From NCBI RefSeq assembly GCF_008831285.2, contig NC_045139.1:22178412-22242411 (forward strand): a stretch of DNA of 64,000 bases, in the 5' to 3' direction. The notes beneath the pieces were generated by a model. The model saw nothing but the letters and a program-made list of their open reading frames with translations. It did not search any database and was not told where the DNA came from. Origin of the DNA: Nymphaea colorata. Lineage: Eukaryota; Streptophyta; Magnoliopsida; Nymphaeales; Nymphaeaceae. Shown one piece after another: positions 1 through 11,042 of the stretch (position 1 is the stretch's first letter; each line of letters begins with the position of its first letter). The translations under genes and the position numbers were made by a program.

Positions 1-1932
1 ACATGTACAGTTTTTGCTCCAGATGGAAATATAACTCTACTGGATTACCCCATATTTCACATAACTAGTTGCTCTTGATCTAGCTTGTTAATTTTGATTC
101 CTGAAGACAATACATGATGCTTCTTATTCTTATTTGATATTTCTTGACATGCTAACAAAAAAAGAATTCAAATGTCATCTAATTTGTTAAAATAATTGTT
201 TGTAATTAAAAACTATATTCACATTGGTGAATACTCCATACCCCAAGGACATGTAGAAAAAGAAAAATGACATAAATCATGGGCTATCCTCATAACTCGA
301 TGTGACAATAATACCTAATGAATCAAGATAATCAATTCCAATCTGCTTCAAATAAGCATCCAATGAATGTGGTTTTTAAGAAATGCAATCAAACCTTGTC
401 CACACAATAACTTTTGTTCAAATGGAACATTGATCCCAACTAGCTGGTTTTTATTTTGTGTTTTACTCCCAAATACAAACATTTTCTTGCTACAGTGCAT
501 TTCTTATGTGAAGCCTCTTGTACCAAGAAGAAAAGGATCCCATAGCAAGAAGAAACATGAGTCTTGCAAGAGGTGAAAATTATGAAAACACTACATTTTT
601 ATTTTTCAGAAGGGAGATCTATAGGTTCTTAGAAATTTAACATAGATTTCTAGATTTCTTGCTAGGTGAAATCAATTTTGGACCAAGCATTTAGCTGTTT
701 GATTTCTTTTTTTGATTTCCCTTGACTTCTACAAATCTAGTAACTTAGCAAACTAGAAGAGGTACTATTTTGGTAATGGTGGCATATGTTTGATTGCTTC
801 TGAATTTGTCATCATTTATGCTGCATATTAATGTATTTCTTATTTTTGTAGATTGACATGAAGAAGACATCTTTTGTCTCCAAATTTAATGTGTTTGTTA
901 TTTTTGCAAATTTTCACATAGAAGGTACCTTGTATGATTCTCCCCCCATGTCAGAAGACATAATTTTTCATGTGCTCAATTGTGTTACATAATGGTATCA
1001 TCGGTAAGCTTCCCGTTACAATGTTGCAATCTTCAGTGATGCACTTTGTGATATTTGTGTACCATTAGTAAGTTAACACACCAAATGTAACAATTCTCGT
1101 AATGTTATATGATATGTACATGGTTTTATCATTATGCTAAAAAAGTTACATAGTTGACGAGAGGTAGACTTTGGGCAAAGAGTAGACTGCTATTAACGAC
1201 GATTGTCATCAGGAAAAAACACTTGCATACATGAATTGGGGAACTGTTGACACTACAAAGTTTCTTATTATTGTCAACGAAAGTAGCACATTAAGAGAAG
1301 ATCTAGAGGTGTCGAAAAAGAATGGTTAGGGCATCAAAACTTTTACCTATGTTTCCTTCTTCCTTGTTGACAACCTCCATTCCTTCCCATATATGATCTT
1401 TTCATCTTTTTGCCCTAAAGTCATCACCAACATCGTCCTCTTCTTCATCTTAATCTCTCTCTTAACTTCACACTTTCCCACTAATCACCAAATATACCAT
1501 CCTCATATTCCATGGCAGAGTTAAACTCTCTCTCCTTTGTCCATTCCCCCTCTTCACTCCTAATGTCTTTCTTTCCAACAATTATGTTGCCACCATTTGG
1601 AAGGAAGGAAGTAGAAACAATAGTATAGTCTTAAAAAATAATTAGATTCAATTAAGAGAATTAGAGACATGTCTCTTACAAAGAAAACTGACTCTTATCA
1701 ATGAAGCAACCTTACAAAATTGGCTTCAAAAGCCATAACTAAGAACCTAGAATGTTACAATATTTATGAAGTATAGCAAAAGAAAAGAGAAGCTAGTTGT
1801 TGAATTAGTTCAAATGGCTAGAAAGCTAGCCGTTGGAACTGTCCAATAGCTAGAAACACTTATAAAAAAAGAAAAAGATAAACATTAAAATAGAAAAAGG
1901 AATAATACAACAAAAATAAATAATAATCGCAG

Positions 1933-1993
<61 letters not shown>

Positions 1994-2300
1994 ACACACT
2001 CACACATAAACAAATAGATGTTATATATATGATTCCATATAAATTAACGCCCTCCTCAAACTTATAGGGATGCCCCCAAAAGTTTTGCCAAGAAAAAATC
2101 AAAATCTATTTGTTATCATTGCCTTGGCAAAGGGATACACAATTTGATATTATAAGCAAATGAGGGATGACTCAATACTCTTTCACATATATTCTTCCCA
2201 AACAAAGTGACAAACCATCTTAACATAATTTGCTCTCCTATAAAATGCATAATTAAGTATTGTAAGTGGCACTTTTGTTGTCACAACATAATCTAGTGGT
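1..2300. other. AT-rich intergenic sequence
   Basis: I recognise no gene or element. Short open frames here have no family resemblance. The stretch contains the (AT)n tract listed separately. Confidence 0.5.
1936..1990. repeat. (AT)n microsatellite
   Basis: An uninterrupted run of AT repeats of about 27 units. It produces a false frame of alternating Ile and Tyr on the minus strand. Confidence 0.95.
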
Positions 2301-2303
2301 TCT

Positions 2304-2660
2304 TGTAACACTCTAAAAGTGTAGTCCCATATCTAAAATTGTGAAGAATCTTGAGGGGCTTATAAATGATGTTGTTAAATGCTAGCTTTTGGTTTAGGTT
2401 GACATCAAAGTTTTTAGGGAATAGGTTGGGATCAACCAAATCAAGTTGTGACATTTGGTATCAGAACCAATTCAATACTTAGACTTGGGTTCCTACATGC
2501 GCGGTGTATGCTTTAAGGGAGTCGGATTATAATACCTGAAAACCTTATTCATGTATCTAAGTTTGTGAAGAATCCTGGGTGACTTATAAAGAGGATTGTT
2601 AAATGATGAGTTGTCCTGGTTACTAATTGTTTTTGCATTGGAACCAGAGCTACTCTCCGT
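2304..2660 (+). mobile_element. possible TRIM (miniature LTR retrotransposon)
   Basis: An LTR-like block begins TGTAACACTC (2306) and ends GTTGTGACA (2453), directly followed by TTTGGTATCAGAACC, which matches the primer-binding site for initiator tRNA-Met. A second, diverged copy of the block follows at about 2545-2640 (GTGAAGAATC then CTTATAAA then GTTAAATG). That also runs into TTGGAACCAGAGC. Two terminal repeats enclosing under 100 bp and no coding sequence fit a TRIM. Confidence 0.45.
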
Positions 2661-2751
2661 ATCCTTCAATAAGCTCTTCAACCACACAGTCTCAGCTTTA
2701 GTGAAAGATTAGTAAAACTTTATTGATTTGCCTAAAAACACAACAAAACTA

Positions 2752-2850
2752 GCAGTTATTTGAATAATCATCTCAATCAACATCAACATATACAAAACTA
2801 GCAGTGGAGTGTCTGTTATTTGAATAATCATCCCAATCAACATCAACATA
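2752..2850 (+). repeat. 60-bp tandem duplication
   Basis: The string TTATTTGAATAATCATC, followed by CAATCAACATCAACATAT, occurs at about 2757 and again at about 2817. Confidence 0.8.
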
Positions 2851-2959
2851 TGCATTCATATTTAAGGAGAAAGAAGAAGATAAAAATAGCCTTTATTTGT
2901 AGTATTCTTGATATGTGTGATGTTTCTCATAAACTCTCATATGTATGGATATTGGTGCT

Positions 2960-5800
2960 TGTTGGAGTTGACTAGCTACGTAAACAACATGAGATATGTC
3001 ATACCCAATGATTGTCAAACATTCTAAGGCTCTAAACATTTGTCAATATGGAATAGAATTTTCCAAAATTCTCTATCACATGATTTCATCTTAATTCCTA
3101 GCGCTTCAGGTACTTTCAACAACTTTATTATATGTTAGTCTAGACCTATTTATTAAAATATTGACAAATTTAATTTGATAAAACAAATATTCTTGTTTGC
3201 TCTAAACAACTTCAATACCAAATAGGTAAGTAAGAAAATCCAAGTCAGTCATTTCAAACTCATTTTTCAAAAAACATTAAACCTATTTAGTAGATTTATC
3301 ATCACTTTCGATGTCAATTATAAAATCAACATGTAATAATATTATAATTATGCTCATAGGGGTATTCTTGAAGCAACATAGCTGTGTTGTAATAACAAAA
3401 TCTAAAACCTTGTGAATCATTACCTTACTAAAATGATCATACCATAGAAACCTATTCAAATGAGCGAACAGCTAAAACACAAACCTTATGTTTTGGTGTA
3501 AATGAATCATAAGAAACAGAATTTTGAAGCTATCCTACTCCACAGTTTTGTGAGATCTCTTAAGTGTTAGTTGCGGTTCTCAAGGATGACTTTGCTCAAC
3601 AATTTGATTTATTCATCTATAGGTGGGAATTTTTTTTTCATAGTTGGTTCATTTCAGATGAAATGTCATTTTGTTCACAGAGAATATCACCCTCATTGTG
3701 AAAATGTGATCATCACTTTTTGAACATTTATCATAATCTAATAATTCAAAAAGAAAAACAAAGTCATCACTCTTGGATTCAACTTTTTCCAAACCATTTT
3801 CATTTTCAATAAAAACAACATTTCATGTTACATAAACTTTATCTCTTTCAGGATCATAACATTTATATCTTTCATAAGTTTCAAAATACCCAATAAAAAT
3901 GCACTTAATTGTTCTGGAAAGAGTTTATCTTTTATCAACTAAAAAGAAACATTTACATCCAAAAATTTTAACCAATCACAATTAGGTTCTAAATAATGAA
4001 ATTTTTTGAAAGAAAAATCTTATTTAAAGTTCTAAAGTGCATTCTATTTATCAAATAAACAATAGTAAAGGTTGCTTCAGCTCAAAAATTTTTGAGACAT
4101 TTTTTTTTGAAATAAGCAATACTCTTGTGGTCTGAATATATGTTGATGCTTTCTTTCAAGTATTCTCATTTTGTTGATGGGTTTTAGAATGCAATTTTTT
4201 ATGTATAATATTTTTTCCTTCAAAAATTTTATGAAATTATTTGAAAGATACTCTCATATGGAGTAATTTCTCAATATTTTTATATTAGCATCAAATTTGA
4301 TTTGGATCATATTGCAGATTTTTTTTTAAATGAAGAAAAACTTGATATGTATGTTTAAGAATGTAAATCCAAGTGTATCAAAAAATTCTTTTGTAAATAT
4401 CACATAATAAAAAAATATCACTTTTTTGACATGATGAAAGTAAGCCATCATACAACTGAATGCACCAATTCAAAAGGAGTTTGTGAAATAAAATTCATTG
4501 AAAGGTATGAAACTCATTTTAGGCTTGATACAATCAGCACATATAAGATTTTGGTACATGTCCTTCAAGAAGAGAATACATGATAATTTTCCAAAACTTG
4601 AAAAATCACAATTTTTGATGTTGAAGATGTACATCATTCTTCTTGACTAGATTACAAAAAGGTTTGCATATGTCCAAATAGTCCATGTAATATAAATTAT
4701 TTTTCTAAAACCTTCTCCAATTGTCCTCCATGATCAGCAATTTGAGAAATAGATAAAAGATTTATGTTTAACTTGGAAATACATCTTACTAGTAGTACTT
4801 CAAAAATTTTTAAATCAATTTTTGCATCAACATTTCCACCAAAATCAATATAAATAGGTGTTCAATCTGTGGTTTTTACGAAAGGACAAGACTTCTCATT
4901 GGTGCATTTAGCATGCAAGGAACCATTAGGGGACATATGAAAAGAAGCTTCTGAATAAAAAAAAAAAGAAGTTATTCCATAAATACTTACTTGATACAGA
5001 TGCAACCATAGCTCTCGATATTGATTATTTTCCTCATTTCAAAAGAGATAGAACCTCTAAAGTACATCCAAGACTTTTTGCTGAAGGGCACTCACCAACT
5101 TGTCAAGTTTGAAAATGATGATGCTTTATTGATTTTGGACTTCAACCGTTCGCCCTTTTCAAACTTCTTCAACATTTGGTTTTGAGTGTCCCTGTTCTTA
5201 GCAATGGAAGCAAATGCCTTTTTTAGATAGTCCGTATGATCTAATATGAGACTTGGGACGTGAAATTACGAGAGCATTATTACTTTTTTCAGAAAAGTTC
5301 GGACAGATTTCCTCTATTTGCAACTCAGCAATGGCTTCATTCATCAAAGACACCTTAGATCAGTGGAGCAAAGAAGTCTTCATTCCATCACATCTCAGTT
5401 TCAAACTAACAATCTGTTTGTAGAATTTTTTTTTCTTTGAACTTGTTTTTCCCTTAAAACAATGTCATGTGGGTCAACATTGCCATCTCATATACAAGTA
5501 ATCTATTTTGGCAACATACTTCTTAATAGTGTGCTCTCCTTATTGAGGGTTAGCAATTTTAACTTGAATATTGTACATATATGCCACATCCTTCATTGTG
5601 TGGGGTTTGTTCAAAATTTCTAAAGCTTCATTAACATAGTTGAGGTTAAAGATTTGTCCACGGGTTGCATTGTCCACACAAGTTAGAATCCATATAATAA
5701 GTTTGTGATGACCAGCCTCCTATTCATCTCATTTCTTCTCATAATCACCCACAACCTTATGTTTTTCCGCACCTGTTGTGTCATTCAAATTATATATACA
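2960..5800 (-). pseudogene. decayed minus-strand copia retrotransposon
   Basis: Minus-strand translation gives RT sequence near 3290-3180 (CFLKNEFEMTDLDFLTYLFG then IEVV and a stop) and integrase-like EATFTIVYLINRMHFRTL near 4090-4010. At about 5390-5130 there is a gag end with a zinc-knuckle-like CFHC and GH. Order on the minus strand (gag, integrase, RT) matches copia. Stops and frameshifts are everywhere. LTRs were not located. Confidence 0.65.
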
Positions 5801-6555
5801 GATATGGCAGTAGGTGTGGTCTCATTTTTTTTTATTTTATTTTGTTGGTCTTCCTAATAAATTTCATTTTACTGTCCTTTCATCTTTTTTTTTTTAATCT
5901 TCTTATTTGATTTCCATTATTTTTTGTTAGTGAACTGGGAGCTCCAATTGACCGGCTTCATTGGAAACTTTCTTGCTCGTAGCTTGAGCCGGACGAATGG
6001 AAAGCCAACGGTCTATGTATGCCAATGAAACCTACTGAAAGACAACTTGGAGCTTAATTTTGGTTTCATGAAGCATGGTGATGAGATGTGTTAAATAATT
6101 TATAAGCAGTATTGCTTCTATCGCTATGCCCTAATATTGAATTCTAAATTATCATGTGGGACTCCTTGAAAAAATTATACAATTTTTTTTCTCATTTCGT
6201 AGAAGTCTCTGTAACTAATTTTTCTTATTAAGATTTTCATCTTTGCCAGTATGTAAAGATGACTTTTATATATACCAAGAGAAAGAAAAATATTGCAACA
6301 CCAAGAAATAAAAATATAGCGCATTAGCAAGTTTTCCTTTTTCAAGTTTTTCCTCATTACAAAGTGCTTTGTTTTAGCAGTCTACTTTTTTTGTATTGCT
6401 ACATCATTCAGATTCTACATGCAGTCTGCTTTTTGTAGTGCTGAGCATGGAGTCTCTGCAACTTCTATCATGCCACAGCTAGGCTCTTGCCTTAAAACTG
6501 AATAGGTTGCAAGTCTTAATACCTCCACACTATTCTGTTACATGACCAATGCATG
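5801..6555. other. AT-rich spacer, nothing recognised
   Basis: There are several T-rich runs and short open frames without family resemblance. Confidence 0.4.
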
Positions 6556-6559
6556 TCAA

Positions 6560-6911
6560 GAACCTGTCGGGAACACACTGAGCCAGCAATTGGTATGCAT
6601 TGGACTACTTGTAAAAAGCTGTATACATTTTGTGAAAAAAGTTAATCTTATGTAGCTGATCTGTGATGGGGCTAGACTTGACAAGAAGCCACAAAGGAGG
6701 AAGCACGCTAAATCCCATTCCCAATGCCAGTTCTTCAATGGCATCCGTGAGTCGCTACACGTGTTTTGGCCTCTCCAGTGGCGTGTGGTGGCCATCCATG
6801 TCCACAATCCAATGTGGAGCTTTTTAGGCAAGTGCCAAAAGTTGGACGACAGTGACTTCACACAATCCAGGGCTCTTCAATGGCACAGGGGCCTTCCCGT
6901 AGCACCACTGA
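6560..6911 (-). pseudogene. unrecognised coding-like relic
   Basis: One minus-strand frame from about 6911 reads KAPVPLKSPGLCEVTVVQLL, then after a stop KAPHWIVDMDGHHTPLERPK, then after another stop RLTDAIEELALGMGF. Only two stops occur in roughly 110 codons, and the GC content is well above the AT-rich surroundings. I do not recognise the protein. It looks like an exon or processed fragment of a host gene, decayed by two nonsense changes. Confidence 0.35.
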
Positions 6912-6922
6912 TGAGTTAGAAG

Positions 6923-7208
6923 TAGGGGTGGGCATGGGGCCGATCCAGTGTCGGAAAGTGGGGCTTGAGCTCAGCCTCGATACCCGAAAACTGGGCTCGG
7001 ATTGACTCGGTTTGGTTATAATTAAAAATTATTTTTAAAGATATAAAATATAAAATATTTTTTAATAATAAAATATATATTATTAATAATAAAATAGTTT
7101 TAAAAATTAATCAGCCGGATCAGACCCCAAGCCGACCCATCGTGCCTGGGCCTATACCGGGCCGGGTACCAGGCCCCCACCGACGGCCCCGCCCAGCACC
7201 CATCCCTA
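6923..7208. mobile_element. MITE-like element A1
   Basis: Imperfect terminal inverted repeats TAGGGGTGGGCATGGGG and (reversed) TAGGGATGGGTGCTGGG enclose GC-rich arms and an AT-only core. A related element is at 8470-8782. No coding content. Confidence 0.6.
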
Positions 7209-7213
7209 GTTAA

Positions 7214-7545
7214 TAGTCACAAAAGACGCGTTATTTTTGAAAAAAGCATGAGGACATGAAATGCCGATTAAAACTAAAAAAAGCATTTTTTTTTAAAAAA
7301 CGTTAAAAACAAAAAAATGCATTTTAAGGTTTTTTTTATTTTTTTATTTTTTTATTTTTTTAATGCCAAACCGTTTTTTTATTTTTTTATTTGTTCCAAA
7401 TCTACTTTATCTTTTGATATTTGTGTTATTATTTTCTCACTTATTTTTTATTTTTTAATTTAAAAATACTTTTTTTTATATTTTTCAATCTCTTCACATT
7501 ATACTCAAGAAAAACATTACCTTTTAGCAATCAAGAAAAAAAAAA
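7214..7545. mobile_element. MITE B1 (TAGTCACAAA family), right end eroded
   Basis: It begins TAGTCACAAAAGACGCGTTA. It matches the complete copy at 63216-63570 through GAAATGCC, TTAAAACTAAAAAAAGCATT and TTATTATTTTCTCACTTATT. The terminal inverted repeat at the right end is not recognisable, so this copy is truncated or diverged there. It sits only a few bases after element A1. Confidence 0.6.
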
Positions 7546-8469
7546 TGAGGCGATAGATTGGAAGACCTCTGTGCTGCAAAGTGGCAGATCGAAGTGGAGG
7601 AGGAGGCAGAGCAGCGGGAAAAAAACCGAATATCGGATGAAATGCCACGATTTTTATCTACTTCTTAAAATGTTTTTCACTTACTACAAGTTGTTTCAAA
7701 TACTCACAAAAACCTTCTTTTTGCGGCTCTTATCGTCGGCGCATGGAGGGGCATTGCACTGGCTAAAGTTCCGGCCGTCTCCGTTTGTCGATATAGTTTG
7801 CACCGTATGAAGATAAAGGAGACATAAATAAAGAGAGAAGCAAAATGACAGTTGATAACCAACAAACCGTGCAATATGTTAACACATAGAGTCACAAAGC
7901 ATGTAAACGCACAAGCTGAACAGTAGTACCAAAGGGAAAAATTTTGAAAGCATTTTGGGGAGCCTTTGGTTTTTTCAGGCACCCATGTTAGCAGCAACAG
8001 CTGAACAGTACCAAAGGAAAAATTGATAAGGTCTTACATTATATGTATACTATTTGGAAAAAAATACGACGTAAATATTAAATCTTAAAAAAATAAATAA
8101 GCTCTTAATATAGGAAATGGGGATGAGGCAGTTTCCTTTTGTTAAGTATTTTACTTTATTTTTATCCCCTTTTGATTTTGTCTTCTTTTATGCACAGGAC
8201 AGTGGTCAGTGGCCCACCCAAAATCAGGTCTCCTCGAGGGCAAGCACAACCACCCTTCTTCGCAACCAAACCAAACCAAGAGAAGAAAAGAAGGGCAGCT
8301 CAAAGAACACGTCCATCCACCCCCAGATTGTCGTTAAGGCCTGCAAACAAAGCCGCACCAATTAAAAAAGAAAAAAATCCGCTTGTTTTGTTTGGTCCTA
8401 CCCAGGTTGTGGGAGGCGTAGGGGCGCATCCAAATAAAATTGAAACAATATAAAGAACTAAGTGTGGTT
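7546..8469. other. spacer, nothing recognised
   Basis: A short direct repeat, AGCTGAACAGTA with CCAAAGG, occurs at about 7913 and 7999. No gene is supported. Confidence 0.4.
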
Positions 8470-8782
8470 GCGTGGGCATCGGGCTCGGGTATTCGACGGG
8501 TATTACTTGGTTTGATTGGGCCTGAGCCCAAGTCTGAAAAAATCAGCTCGGGCCGGCTTGACGGGCCCGATTCAGTTCGATTTATTTTTTATATTATTTT
8601 TATTTAATAATAATATATATATTATTTAAAATATATTTTATATTTAAAATTTTTATTTTACATTTAAAAATATATTTTTATTTTAACCTGGACAAGACCT
8701 GGGCCCGAGCTCGGATTTCAGGTATCTGGCCGAACCTGGACTTCCTTTTCGGGTGTTGGGCCGGCCCGATGCCCAGGCCTAC
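8470..8782. mobile_element. MITE-like element A2
   Basis: The left end reads GTGGGCATCGGGCTCGGG; the right end, reversed, reads GTAGGCCTGGGCATCGGGCC. GC-rich arms flank an AT-only core of about 120 bp, as in the element at 6923-7208. Confidence 0.6.
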
Positions 8783-10550
8783 AAAGAACCCGAACCCGGG
8801 GGATGGCAAGGGCGATCGACCCTTCTAAAATTCTGACAAATGAAGTTTTACAGTTCAATGTTTCTAAAAATTTTGAAAACTACCCTAGGCTTTTGTGAAG
8901 GATTTTTTTTTTCTCTCTCTTAAAAATTGTTGGCTCAGCTAGTGGGGAGAAGGGGTAGAGAAGGTCCGGGCCCTCGGCCTCGATGTCTCGCCACCGACAA
9001 CATTTGGTAATACTTAACATCTGATTAGATTGGGTGTCATAAATCAAAATTGGCGAAGGATGAATCTGAAATGAATGGATCTTGTTTGTTGAGGCAAAAA
9101 AAATTCCTTCTGAACACATAAGTCAGTAAACAAAGTAACACAAAAGGAAAGGGCGAGCACACTTGCGCTGTGCCCTTACATGCATGGCGGGCCGCATCAC
9201 CTTCTCCCAACCGGTTGGTGTTTGTTTCTATATGCCCGAGAACCAGCTTGGTAATTTTTTAAAATGCCAAGTAATTTAGGGAAGGTAACTTGTGTTAAGG
9301 TATTTTACATGCATAGCATTTCACCATTGCAGGTGGAACGCTCTAACTAATAAAATAACCTATTCTGTAATTTTTTTTTTCTCCGTTCCTTTTTGTTTGT
9401 TTGTTTTTTTTTTCTTTTAAATGTTACAAAGAGCGAAAACACAAAGTTATTAACAATTTAATATTGCTTTATATTGTATAATATGAAAGTTTCCGCTAAG
9501 AAGAAAATTGAACTAGTGTTTCATGGACTTGCCTTAAATGTTAGAGAAGGTTCATGAAAGACAAGTTCATTGAACACTAACAATCGTGGGTGGAGGGAAG
9601 GGAGGGGCAGGTTGGCAGTGGATAAAAAATTTCATACTTATATTTTATTTTTAATTTTTAATTTGGCTCATATAAAAATTGTAAAAAATATTGTTTGACC
9701 CTGCATAAATTTTGAAAATATTATTTGACCCTAAAAAAAAGTCAGGTCCACCCTTACTTACAATGTTTATGTTCGTGAATCTATCCTAATCTTCACAGTA
9801 GATTCATGAAATACTAATTAAGTATGTTAAGTTTATGTCAAAAGTCGTGACAAAGACAAGTTAATTGAACACTAATAATGTTTTTTGTTCATGAATCTAA
9901 TCTAATTTTTGAAATAGATTCATGAAATACAAGCATTATTTTTAAACTTATGTTAAGAGGTCAACATAAGTTTTTTATATTTATATTATTATTTTAAGGT
10001 ATTTTTTAACCTGAGATGATACGGTTTGACGAGAAATAAATAATAGGCCGGTATGGCGCATTGATGAGCAAATGGTACATTGCCATATCGACAGCAACGT
10101 GATACGTTTTGCCAACAAGGCAAGAGAAGGTTAGAAAAGGAAAAAGGACACGAACAGAAAAGCGTCCGTTCCTGCCTCGTTGGCCGAGTCAGGTCGAAAA
10201 CTAAGCAAACAAAGGACGGGGACGACTTTTTCTCCTCCTGGACCTTCATCATGGCCTCCTCCACCTTATCCCTTGCGCGCGACAGGAAAGAAATTAAAAG
10301 AAAAGGCAACCAAAGTCAAGTCCAGGGGCGATTTTGTAATCGTTAAGCGTTATCGTAAATATTTGTCTCGCAAAGATTATCCCGGGAAAACCGCTGCTAG
10401 TTTAGAAAAGAAAAGCATCCTATCGCAAGTCAACGGAACAGGATGTTAACAGAGAAATTTAGAAAAAGAAGGCACAAATTTATGGAAAACAAATCCGGAG
10501 ACAGAAAAAGAACAAGGCTGTAGCTTCCCAATTTTGTGGGGAGCAGCCAG
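8783..10550. other. intergenic sequence upstream of ACS
   Basis: No gene recognised. GC content rises from about 10.1 kb toward the ACS promoter. The 115-bp repeat at 9771 is listed separately. Confidence 0.4.
9771..9965 (+). repeat. diverged repeat with 115-bp period
   Basis: GTTCGTGAATCTATCCTAAT at 9771 recurs as GTTCATGAATCTAATCTAAT at 9886. Each is followed by TAGATTCATGAAATAC and a TTATGT-TAAG tail. Related words (CAAGTTCATTGAACACTAA) also appear at about 9562. Confidence 0.65.
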
Positions 10551-10673
10551 CGAGGGAGGCCACCGCAATAAACAAAGTACAGTGACCGGAGACAGGGCTG
10601 CCATTGGCTGGCCGACCCGCCACCGGTCCGTTGATTCTCGAAAACCACGTCCCGGCCTCCGCCCCTTTCCCAC

Positions 10674-10826
10674 ATGGGCCTCTCCGCCTTCCAGTTCCGC
10701 CTATTAATACGAGGGGGGGTCCCCGGTTTCCCGACTCCGCCCACTAACGGTTCCGCCAACCCCCGTTCCGTCACTCCCTTCCCTTCTTCCCCCGCTACTG
10801 CTTCTGCCCGGACACTGAGATCGCCC
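10674..10826 (+). CDS. possible N-terminal extension (transit peptide) of ACS
   Basis: An ATG at 10674 opens a frame that runs without a stop into the ACS ATG at 10827, adding 51 residues. The extension is rich in Ser, Thr, Ala, Pro and Arg and has almost no acidic residues, as in chloroplast transit peptides. Known plant ACS proteins have a plastid-targeting extension ahead of the conserved HLRHVESM-like segment. Against this, a TATA-like sequence (10702-10709) lies inside the extension. If that is the working promoter, transcripts would begin near 10735 and start translation at 10827. Confidence 0.45.
10702..10709 (+). promoter_or_regulatory. candidate TATA box of ACS
   Basis: TATTAATA lies in an otherwise GC-rich stretch, 118 nt before the ATG at 10827. 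The surrounding 10.55-11.0 kb is clearly CpG- and GC-richer than the AT-rich flanks, as often seen at plant promoters and first exons. It conflicts with use of the upstream ATG at 10674, so both cannot be right for the same transcript. Confidence 0.35.
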
Positions 10827-11042
10827 ATGGCTAGTGGCAATTCGAACGGCAAGAGGGCTCGCATTTTCTCCGAGCACCACCTGCGACATGTCGAGTCCAT
10901 GTCGGTATTGCCGTCCGGCGCCGGCACGATCTCCCGCCTCAACGCGGTCATCCTCGGCGAGTCGCTCGCCTCCGAGGAGGATGACCTTGTCTTCCCTAGC
11001 CCCGATTTTACCAAGCAGGCACTCGTCTCGTCCCCCGAGCAG
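10827..11042 (+). CDS. ACS: ACS exon 1 (residues 1-72)
   Basis: It begins [12 protein letters not shown], runs through [16 protein letters not shown] and ends SSPEQ at donor CAG|GTAATC. Phase 0. It is high in GC compared with later exons. Confidence 0.9.

Noticed and set aside
1860-2102. Minus-strand frame with repeated Ile-Tyr
   Set aside because: It is the translation of an (AT)n microsatellite.
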